Positions 1 through 5,065 of a DNA stretch of 6,440 bases are shown here, in pieces. The stretch lies in NCBI GenBank assembly GCA_016208665.1, contig JACQXT010000172.1, positions 1 to 6,440 on the forward strand, in the 5' to 3' direction. The notes under the pieces are model-generated. The model made no database searches. It was not told where the DNA came from and saw only the letters and a list, made by a program, of their open reading frames with translations. Positions within the stretch are counted from its first letter, which is position 1; each line of letters opens with the position of its first letter. The position numbers and the translations under genes were made by a program. Source of the DNA: Chitinivibrionia bacterium. Its GTDB lineage: Bacteria > Krumholzibacteriota > Krumholzibacteriia > WVZY01.

Positions 1-879
1 GAGCTCGCTATTTCGGAGTGGATCAGCGTATATGAGAAACTGTGGGAAACCGGCGTCCCGCAGGTTGTGTTCACGGGCGGAGAACCGACGCTTCGGGAAG
101 ATCTCGCGGAGCTCGTGAGCGAAGCGGATGAGTTCGTCACCGGCCTCGTCACGAACGGCACGCGGCTCTTCGATCTGGCCGAAGCCCTCCGAGATGCAAG
201 CCTCGACTACGTGCAGGTCACCATCGAATCGCGCGATCCCGGGATGCACGACCGGATGACGTGCACGGAGGGCTCTCATGCCAGGACGCTGGCGGGCATC
301 AGGAAGGCCCTGGGCATCGGCATGCAGGTCGTGACGAATACGACCCTCACGAAAACCAACGCGGCGTCGTTCAACGAAACGATCCGGTGGCTGCACGGCC
401 TCGGCATTCGGAACATCGCCTGCAATACGCTGATTTGCAGCGGCCACGGAGTGGAGCACAAGAAAGAGAACGGTTTGGATGAAAAGTCCCTCGAGGAAGT
501 GCTGGCCGCGGGATGCCGGACCGCGAGCGAGCTGGGGATAGCACTCCAATGGTATTCTCCCACGTGCTACCACTGGGGGATCGATCCGATCGAGCTCGGT
601 CTCGGCATCAAGACCTGTTCGGCGGCAGCCCACAATATGACGATCCAGCCGGACGGGACGGTTCTCCCGTGCCAGTCCTGGCCGGACTCCGTGGGGAATA
701 TTCTGAATGACGACTGGTCCTCGATTTGGAAGCACCCTACCTGCGAGAAGCTTCGGGGGCATCTGTTCAAGCCTGAGGAGTGCCGGGGGTGTGAATACGA
801 GACAGCATGCGGCGGTGGATGCCCTCTGGATGAGTCTCCGAGAACGAAAAGCAGGGGACACGGGGAGGCGGGGAGATGA
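1..879 (+). CDS. Radical SAM/SPASM domain enzyme, C-terminal part (5' end outside window)
   Basis: Frame 1 is open from the first base, so 292 residues of a longer protein are visible. The N-terminal CxxxCxxC loop that binds the SAM-cleaving 4Fe-4S cluster must lie upstream. Visible residues 22-30 (VVFTGGEPT) are the GGEP motif that contacts the SAM amino group in radical SAM enzymes. Residues 206-274 form a SPASM domain, with Cys at 206, 224, 248, 261, 264, 270 and 274, an IQPDGTVLPC core and a closing CGGGC. SPASM domains carry auxiliary Fe-S clusters and are typical of enzymes that modify peptides or proteins (AlbA/SkfB-like thioether synthases, PqqE, anSME). The stop overlaps the next start as ATGA, implying translational coupling to the Cys-Ala-tailed membrane protein, which I infer is the substrate. 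A GTG at 67 is an internal Val codon, not the start. The family call is firm; the exact reaction is unknown. Confidence 0.93.
   Translation, partial: ELAISEWISVYEKLWETGVPQVVFTGGEPTLREDLAELVSEADEFVTGLVTNGTRLFDLAEALRDASLDYVQVTIESRDPGMHDRMTCTEGSHARTLAGIRKALGIGMQVVTNTTLTKTNAASFNETIRWLHGLGIRNIACNTLICSGHGVEHKKENGLDEKSLEEVLAAGCRTASELGIALQWYSPTCYHWGIDPIELGLGIKTCSAAAHNMTIQPDGTVLPCQSWPDSVGNILNDDWSSIWKHPTCEKLRGHLFKPEECRGCEYETACGGGCPLDESPRTKSRGHGEAGR
862..868 (+). promoter_or_regulatory. Ribosome binding site for the Cys-Ala tail protein
   Basis: GGGGAGG lies 7 nt before the ATG at 876, inside the last codons of the radical SAM gene. It supports that start and hence the 4-bp ATGA overlap. Confidence 0.6.
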
Positions 880-1835
880 GAAGGCTGATATGTATGCTCG
901 TGCTGGCGAGCCTATGTGCGACGGCGGGTCGATCTCTCGCGGGAGACACCGGAATGTATCGAATACTGAGCTACAAGGTCGGCTTGACCCCCCGTTCCGA
1001 CGGCATCGTTTCCATCGAGTATCATCAGAGATGGCTCGTGACGGGAGGGCATATTCCCTGGATCACCGTCGGCACGCCCAATTCGAGTTTCGATGTCGCT
1101 GGCGCGCAGGGCGCGGTTTCGAGCATTGCATCCGCCGGCGAGGGCGGCTGGAGCGGCGTTCGGCTGGATCTCGATAAGGATTACCGGACGGGGCAGACGT
1201 TCGATGTCGGCTTCGCAATCGATCAGAGAAAATTATTCTACGCTTCCGGAGGAAACTTCAAGCTGGATTTTACGCCCGGATGGTACGACCGTGCAGCCAC
1301 CGACACGCTGCGCATCAGCGTGAAGTTCTTTGCCGATCCAAGAACCGTCGTAGCAAGTCCTCGGCCGACGTCTGTGTCGGATGATGTGATGACGTGGGAG
1401 AAGCGCGGTCTCGCTCCGGGAGAACGTTTCTCGATTCAAGTGTCTTTCCCCGCCGGGTCGTTCCCGTCCGGCATCGCCAAGACAAACTTGAAGGGAGCAT
1501 CCGGCGGCGGCTTGTCGGGAGAAAAGGGCGTCTTCGTCTTTATGTTCGTAGCTGTCATCGTCATCATCGTTATCCTGGCCATGTTTTCCACCAAGAGACG
1601 TTACTCCGGCGGAAATATTTTCTACGGAGGGATGCCCGGCGGACGCTTCGGCGGAGGCGGGTCGGGAAGGAGTAGATCCGCGGGCGGCGGCGGAGGATTC
1701 GGCGGATCGTCGATCTCCTGCGCGTGCGCGTGCGTGAGCTGCGCCTGCGCCTGCGCATGCGCAGGCGGGGGCGGAGCGGGGTGCAGCAGAAAGCCGGAAC
1801 ACACGTGTCCGGCGTGCGGGGAGAAGAGAGAATGA
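876..1835 (+). CDS. Membrane protein with beta-rich ectodomain and Cys-Ala-repeat tail; candidate radical SAM substrate
   Basis: This is a 319-residue protein of unrecognised family. Residues 1-23 are a signal peptide (MRRLICMLVL... with LAG near the end). Residues 24-215 form a beta-rich ectodomain, distantly reminiscent of DUF2207-type domains. Residues 218-237 are one strongly hydrophobic membrane helix, followed by KRR, which predicts a type I topology with the tail in the cytoplasm. The tail has a Gly-rich linker (about 245-279), then SCACACVSCACACACA with Cys at 282, 284, 286, 289, 291, 293 and 295, then GGGGAGC (Cys303) and a terminal CPAC (Cys311, Cys314). Ten Cys fall within 33 residues. 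The gene overlaps both the upstream radical SAM/SPASM gene and the downstream TPM gene by 4 bp. I infer that the tail is modified, for example by Cys thioether links, in the cytoplasm. The alternative is an unmodified metal- or Fe-S-binding tail. Confidence 0.88.
   Translation: MRRLICMLVLASLCATAGRSLAGDTGMYRILSYKVGLTPRSDGIVSIEYHQRWLVTGGHIPWITVGTPNSSFDVAGAQGAVSSIASAGEGGWSGVRLDLDKDYRTGQTFDVGFAIDQRKLFYASGGNFKLDFTPGWYDRAATDTLRISVKFFADPRTVVASPRPTSVSDDVMTWEKRGLAPGERFSIQVSFPAGSFPSGIAKTNLKGASGGGLSGEKGVFVFMFVAVIVIIVILAMFSTKRRYSGGNIFYGGMPGGRFGGGGSGRSRSAGGGGGFGGSSISCACACVSCACACACAGGGGAGCSRKPEHTCPACGEKRE
1719..1784 (+). repeat. Cys-Ala codon repeat with a 20-bp perfect palindrome
   Basis: The stretch encodes the alternating Cys-Ala run and the Gly-rich AGC that follows it. 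Cys is always TGC here, and Ala is GCG, GCC or GCA. TGC and GCA are reverse complements, so the repeat contains a perfect 20-bp palindrome at 1748-1767, centred on GCATGC. It can form a hairpin in DNA or mRNA. The protein repeat is the likely reason for the palindrome. Confidence 0.8.
1818..1823 (+). promoter_or_regulatory. Ribosome binding site deciding the start of the TPM lipoprotein
   Basis: GGGGAG sits 8 nt before the ATG at 1832. An in-frame upstream GTG at 1724 would add 36 residues without a signal peptide. The ATG at 1832 (or the adjacent one at 1835) gives a clean lipoprotein signal, so 1832 is preferred. Confidence 0.6.
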
Positions 1836-2377
1836 TGAAGACCGTCGGATGCTGCGTCTTGTGTATGGCGCTGGCGTTCGCTGCGTGCAACGGCGGCCGA
1901 GACCGCTATGATGAGAACGTTTCGGTGCCCAAGGGGGATCCCCCCTTTCCGCGGCTCTCGACGTCGTGGGTGATCGACAAGGCGGGAGTCCTCTCGAATC
2001 CGGTGGTCGCGGCGGGCGACGCCGTATGCGAGAAGCTCAAAGCGGACGGCGTCGCCGAGGTCGTTGTGGTTGTGATTGCCGGCGTCACGCAGCCGGAGGA
2101 TTGGGCCACGCACTATGGACGATGGCTCGGTCTGGGCGCAAAGGGGCTGAGCACCGAAGGCGGGAACAACGGCCTCGTATGGCTGGTGCGGCCCGATGCG
2201 CAGGAGAAACTGACGGTGTCGGTGGGCAGGGGACTGCCCCGCTTCACGACGGTCGATTACGGTCCGATCGTGGACAACGCCGTCGAGTATTTGAACTTCA
2301 ATAATTACGACAAGGCTGTCATGACGCTGGTGACTCAAACGGACCTTGTTTTAAGAAGAATACACAGCGAACAGTAG
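1832..2377 (+). CDS. TPM-domain lipoprotein
   Basis: This is a 181-residue protein. Residues 1-19 are a lipoprotein signal (hydrophobic run ending AFAAC, lipid-modified Cys19), predicting anchorage on the periplasmic face of a membrane. Residues about 46-167 match the TPM fold (family of YgcG and the photosystem II repair protein Psb32). They have the opening VIDKAGVLS, a beta strand AEVVVVVIAGV, GNNGLVWLV at 111-119, a strand LTVSVGRGL at 127-135, and a closing helix with NNYDKAVMTLV. It lacks the C-terminal membrane helix and Gly-rich tail of many YgcG-like proteins; here those features sit on the upstream protein instead. Its start overlaps the preceding stop as ATGA, and the LemA-like gene follows 22 bp after its stop, a pairing common in bacteria. 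The molecular role of TPM domains is poorly settled (phosphatase activity has been reported for some), so no reaction is assigned. Confidence 0.87.
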   Translation: MMKTVGCCVLCMALAFAACNGGRDRYDENVSVPKGDPPFPRLSTSWVIDKAGVLSNPVVAAGDAVCEKLKADGVAEVVVVVIAGVTQPEDWATHYGRWLGLGAKGLSTEGGNNGLVWLVRPDAQEKLTVSVGRGLPRFTTVDYGPIVDNAVEYLNFNNYDKAVMTLVTQTDLVLRRIHSEQ

Positions 2378-2387
2378 AGAAGAAAGA

Positions 2388-2393
2388 AAGGAG
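2388..2393 (+). promoter_or_regulatory. Ribosome binding site of the LemA-like gene
   Basis: AAGGAG is placed 6 nt before the ATG at 2400, in the 22-bp gap after the TPM gene. It is the clearest ribosome binding site of the operon. Confidence 0.75.
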
Positions 2394-2399
2394 CTTCGG

Positions 2400-3023
2400 A
2401 TGACAAGAGCGTCGGCAGGCATCATTGCGGCGATTTTCGTTATCGGCCTGATAGTGTTCGGTCTCATGGCGTCGTCGGTCGGCGTATGGAACAAGCTCAA
2501 CCGGGAATATCAGGCGGTGGAAGGGAGCAAGTCGCAGTACTCGGCCGCTCTCAACACCTGCACCGAGAAGATCAAGGGCGTCTGGGAGATCACGAATCAG
2601 TACATGGAGCACGAATCGGAAACGTTCAAGGCGGTGGCCCAGGCGCGAAGCGGATACGAAGCGGCGCGGGATGCATTCGAGAAGGCAGATGCGGAAGGCA
2701 AGGGCACTGAGGAACTGACGAGAGCGGGAACGGATGTGGTCCGTGCCGCAATGGCCTTCAGAATCCAAATCGAGGCGTATCCCGAGCTCCGGGCTGTGGA
2801 GGCGACGCAAGAGAACATGCGCAACATGGAATCATCGGTCAACGAGATCAAGACCGCGCTGGATGACTGGATCGTCGCCATCAAGAAGTACAACACGTAC
2901 CGGGGATCCGCCTGGCCGTCGATGGTGGGCGGATTCATGAAGAAATTCCCCTTGGAGATCAAGTATTACGAAGGGGAAATCAAGAAGCTCGACGTCGACG
3001 CGCTGAATCCGGCGAACAGATAA
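2400..3023 (+). CDS. LemA-like membrane protein
   Basis: This is a 207-residue protein. Residues 7-27 form an N-terminal membrane helix (IIAAIFVIGLIVFGLMA). The rest is almost wholly helical and probably periplasmic, as expected of LemA proteins (about 180-210 residues, four-helix bundle). Family marks are a long helix starting NREYQAVEGSKSQ, HESETFKAVAQAR at 71-83 (the usual hE...av..AR), EAYPELRA at 125-132 (the E-x-YP-x-L motif), KKYNTY at 162-167 (the usual YN near the end) and KKFPLEIK at 181-188 (the usual FP). The normally conserved RxDLIPNL stretch is missing: this part reads LNTCTEKIKGVWEITNQY, so the protein is divergent. It is the last gene of the operon, and a hairpin follows about 36 bp downstream. 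LemA function is not well defined. In this context it is probably a structural partner of the TPM lipoprotein and the Cys-Ala-tailed protein. Confidence 0.85.
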   Translation: MTRASAGIIAAIFVIGLIVFGLMASSVGVWNKLNREYQAVEGSKSQYSAALNTCTEKIKGVWEITNQYMEHESETFKAVAQARSGYEAARDAFEKADAEGKGTEELTRAGTDVVRAAMAFRIQIEAYPELRAVEATQENMRNMESSVNEIKTALDDWIVAIKKYNTYRGSAWPSMVGGFMKKFPLEIKYYEGEIKKLDVDALNPANR

Positions 3024-3058
3024 TGATCCGCACCGTATCCAATCGTCCGTGAACATTA

Positions 3059-3091
3059 CGAGGCCCCGCGGTCTTTCTCCACGGGGCCTCG
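3059..3091. terminator. Hairpin between convergent genes, possible bidirectional terminator
   Basis: CGAGGCCCCG at 3059-3068 pairs perfectly with CGGGGCCTCG at 3082-3091 across a 13-nt loop. It lies 36 bp after the LemA-like stop and 27 bp from the stop of the opposing lipoprotein gene. Neither strand has a T-tract after the stem, so it may end transcripts only with help or may protect 3' ends. Confidence 0.6.
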
Positions 3092-3117
3092 CGCAGACCG
3101 GTGCAGAGCAATAGATG

Positions 3118-3849
3118 TCAGTTTACATCGGTCGGCACTTCGTAGAAGCGAAGCTGCAGGAGTTTCAGGCCGTTATTATCATAACTCCAGAAATAGTCCC
3201 TCAGCGCTTCATCGAAGAGCGGATAACGCTCGACGGCGCCGTCGCCGTTGAGATCCGCATAGATATAAAGGAGCTCGCGGCTCACATTCACGAAGCTGCT
3301 CTTGCCGGTCGAACGGATCTGAATCGAAGAATAGATGCTGCAGTATTCCACGTCGGTTGCAACGTCGGTGGCGCACGTGGTCATCGTCGATGAGCCGCCC
3401 GGTTTGCCCAGCGCACGGGCGAACACCGTGTATTCGGTAACGCCGTCGTTGTCGGTATCCGGAGCGGGAAGCTGGAAGATGGCGGTTCCATCGGTTCCGT
3501 TGGCATCGAGAACGGCGAACTCGCCTTCGTTGAGCAGGATCTTCGTATTGCCTTCCAGCTTTACGAATATGCGGTGCCCGTCATTGCCGGTCATGTCGGC
3601 GCTTTTCTGTTTTGGAACGCCGATGATGTTGAGGTTGAAGTGAGGCCCCGGAAGACCGCCGTTGCCGGTCATGTGGGATACGACCGCATTGGCGTCCTGG
3701 AGCGCTCGGTCGAATTCCGCCTGCCAGTCGGGAACGTCCGTGACATTGTTCGCTTCGGTAATCGTATCGGTCCGGTTGCAGCCGATGTACAATCCCAGGA
3801 GCAGAGCGCAACACATCAGTGTGAGGATGGCTGTCAAGGCTCGCTGCAT
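3118..3849 (-). CDS. Secreted lipoprotein with calcium-loop-like motifs, uncharacterised
   Basis: This is a 243-residue protein with no functional family recognised. Residues 1-24 look like a lipoprotein signal (hydrophobic run ending LYIGC, Cys24). The mature part is probably beta-rich. It has a low-complexity polar N-terminus, a KLEGNTKILLNEG segment near 97-109, and two acidic Asp/Asn loops: DTDNDGVTEY at 131-140 and DLNGDGAVER at 199-208. Both resemble the first half of EF-hand or dockerin calcium loops (D-x-[DN]-x-D-G). Cys159 and Cys170 could form a disulfide. The start is supported by AGGAGG 8 nt before the ATG (plus-strand 3858-3863). The gene is monocistronic in view, convergent with the LemA operon and divergent from the beta-barrel gene. 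Calcium binding is an inference from the loops only; an adhesin-like or structural surface role is equally possible. Confidence 0.82.
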   Translation of the reverse strand: MQRALTAILTLMCCALLLGLYIGCNRTDTITEANNVTDVPDWQAEFDRALQDANAVVSHMTGNGGLPGPHFNLNIIGVPKQKSADMTGNDGHRIFVKLEGNTKILLNEGEFAVLDANGTDGTAIFQLPAPDTDNDGVTEYTVFARALGKPGGSSTMTTCATDVATDVEYCSIYSSIQIRSTGKSSFVNVSRELLYIYADLNGDGAVERYPLFDEALRDYFWSYDNNGLKLLQLRFYEVPTDVN

Positions 3850-3880
3850 AGCAAAGTCCTCCTGCCGTGAATGTTGTGAG

Positions 3881-3895
3881 ACCTCTTGGAGAGGT
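3881..3895. promoter_or_regulatory. Small perfect dyad upstream of the minus lipoprotein gene
   Basis: ACCTCT and AGAGGT flank a 3-bp centre, 31 bp upstream of the lipoprotein start codon. It could be an operator half-site pair or a 5' leader stem. No T-tract follows on either strand. Function is unknown. Confidence 0.3.
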
Positions 3896-4091
3896 GAAAA
3901 AGGGCGGATTCAGGACGATTTAGTAGAGTGACCTAAAACCTGCAAGTTGTATACCACAAGCCGAACCGCGGCGCGCGCGGGCGCAGGATGCGCTTTGATG
4001 CCGATTTGTTCCTTGTGGGCGATGCCGTCGCTCGCGATGCGTTCGAGCGAAACGCACGACCGGACCTGCAATAATATTTGCGCATTTCCAT

Positions 4092-4120
4092 TCGACATTC
4101 AAAAGCAAAACCCCTATTCT
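4092..4120 (+). promoter_or_regulatory. Candidate sigma70-type promoter for the beta-barrel gene
   Basis: TCGACA (4092-4097, five of six matches to TTGACA) and TATTCT (4115-4120, four of six to TATAAT) are separated by exactly 17 bp of AT-rich DNA. Transcription would start near 4127, right before the hairpin at 4132. Judged by eye only. Confidence 0.45.
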
Positions 4121-4131
4121 CTTGATGCGTC

Positions 4132-4174
4132 AGCCCCGGTCCTCGACCCCGCCAAGGGGTGACCGCGGCTTTTT
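4132..4174 (+). terminator. Terminator-like leader hairpin with T-tract (possible attenuator)
   Basis: AGCCCCGGTC (4132-4141) pairs with GACCGCGGCT (4161-4170) with one mismatch. An inner stem ACCCC/GGGGT (4146-4150/4156-4160) closes a GCCAA loop, with a 4-nt bulge (CTCG) on the left arm. TTTTT (4170-4174) follows on the plus strand, as in an intrinsic terminator. It lies 33 bp ahead of the ATG of the beta-barrel gene, and no plus-strand gene precedes it within the spacer. It may end a very short RNA, attenuate the downstream gene, or block read-through from outside. Confidence 0.6.
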
Positions 4175-4207
4175 GATTACACCGGCGGATGCTATCGGGT
4201 TGACATA

Positions 4208-5047
4208 ATGACCATACAAAACAGGAATTCTCTCGTTCTCCTGGCGATAGTTATGCTCCTTCTTAGCCCGGCGTCCGCCCTCGCGGCGGAATTTTCTTTT
4301 CCGCTGACATGGAACGGCAGGGGATGGGTCTTCAGGTACAGCCCGACCGACACGGTCTTCTTCATGGACGGAGGGCTCGAGGCGAACATCACGGTAGCGG
4401 CCTGGGACGGCGACGAGGTCGACGGGGCCTTCTACGCCGGCGCGGGTTTCACGGTGAAGATGGGATGGCAGAACGGGGGGCTGGTCGTCTTCGATCCTCG
4501 AGAGGCGCACTATTCGATTCGGAGCGGACTCCGGTTGGAGTTCTCGGGTATCCTGGCGACGGCGGAGATGCTTCACGACTGCATCCATGACGTCGACCGG
4601 TACGACGGCGCCACCCCGATATGGAACGTTGCGCGTTTCGGCGTCAGCAGCCGCAGCTGGTTGCCGCGGCACCGCCGGGAGCTGTGGTCGTTGAGGGCGG
4701 GAAGGGGGCGGCTGACCGAGATCGACTGGCGCGCGGAACTCTGGCTGTTTCCGAGAGTCGATATATACGAGTGGGTGCAACACGACCACGACCTGTCATT
4801 CGCCTTGGGGGGCGGGCTCATAGCCGCTCTTTACCACTGGTCCGACAGCGCCCTCGAGCTTCGCCCCGATGCGCTGCTGTTCCTTGAAACCGACAACAAG
4901 TGGTCGCGCAGGGTGAACATGCTCGTCTACATGACGCGGTACGGCAGCGATGGCACGGCTTCGCTGTTCGCCGGGCATGTGTGGGACAACCAGCCGCTCA
5001 CGCCGTCCGGGAGCCGGTGGGTCTTTGGATTGGATTTTGAGCTGTAA
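4208..5047 (+). CDS. Secreted beta-rich protein, probable outer-membrane beta-barrel
   Basis: This is a 279-residue protein with no named family recognised. Residues 1-27 are a signal peptide (NRNS, then LVLLAIVMLLL, cleavage near ALA-A). The mature part is a run of short amphipathic segments rich in aromatic and Gly residues with Asp/Asn/Gly turns, such as GAFYAGAGFTVKMGW, ELWSLRAGRG, LSFALGGGLIAALYHW, NMLVYMTRYG and RWVFGLDFEL. This suggests a beta-barrel of roughly ten strands in the outer membrane. The C-terminus has Phe at the third-last residue rather than the classical terminal Phe. A motif H-D-C-I-H-D-V-D-R at 123-131 stands out and could bind a metal or line the barrel. The ATG at 4208 is the only usable start after an in-frame stop at 4160, yet no good ribosome binding site precedes it. 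The stop is 18 bp from that of the convergent protease gene. Cargo or function is unknown. Confidence 0.82.
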   Translation: MTIQNRNSLVLLAIVMLLLSPASALAAEFSFPLTWNGRGWVFRYSPTDTVFFMDGGLEANITVAAWDGDEVDGAFYAGAGFTVKMGWQNGGLVVFDPREAHYSIRSGLRLEFSGILATAEMLHDCIHDVDRYDGATPIWNVARFGVSSRSWLPRHRRELWSLRAGRGRLTEIDWRAELWLFPRVDIYEWVQHDHDLSFALGGGLIAALYHWSDSALELRPDALLFLETDNKWSRRVNMLVYMTRYGSDGTASLFAGHVWDNQPLTPSGSRWVFGLDFEL

Positions 5048-5065
5048 GGCGCGGAGGATTGCACT

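Larger units (their letters stand above)
3850..4207. other. Divergent intergenic spacer (358 bp)
   Basis: No convincing gene is present. Short overlapping open frames occur on both strands (3910-4108 minus, 3947-4162 plus) but have no ribosome binding site and no recognisable protein features. Small dyads are visible: ACCTCT-TGG-AGAGGT at 3881-3895, upstream of the minus lipoprotein gene, and TCGCTCG/CGAGCGA at 4028-4034 and 4044-4050 with a 9-nt loop. The 3960-3990 stretch is very GC-rich and 4068-4120 is AT-richer. The right part holds a promoter candidate and a terminator-like hairpin, listed separately. No clear promoter for the minus gene was found; the best weak candidate is TTGCAG/TACTAA (plus-strand 3940-3945 and 3920-3925), with only 14 bp between them. 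Confidence 0.6.

Noticed and set aside
1719..1784. The Cys-Ala stretch as a CRISPR or mobile-element end repeat
   Set aside because: It lies in frame inside a coding sequence, has no spacers and no matching inverted end elsewhere, and is explained by the protein repeat.
1622..2338. 238-residue minus-strand open frame across the TPM gene
   Set aside because: The sequence is rich in His, Arg and Pro (including a Pro-rich C-terminus), which is a mirror of the Gly and Cys-Ala codons and not a protein-like pattern. The opposite strand has clear TPM and tail features.
3910..4108. Two overlapping 62-residue minus-strand frames in the divergent spacer
   Set aside because: No ribosome binding site was seen, both frames are open over nearly the same DNA, and no recognisable motif is present. 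The ending NLQVLGHSTKSS faintly recalls tyrosine recombinase tails, but no catalytic residues precede it.
4200..4205. Perfect TTGACA just before the beta-barrel ATG
   Set aside because: No -10 element lies 16-18 bp downstream, and transcription from it would begin inside the signal peptide codons and remove the only good start.
4130..4789. 219-residue minus-strand open frame opposite the beta-barrel gene
   Set aside because: Arg/Pro-rich shadow with no domain. The plus frame has a signal peptide and beta-rich pattern.
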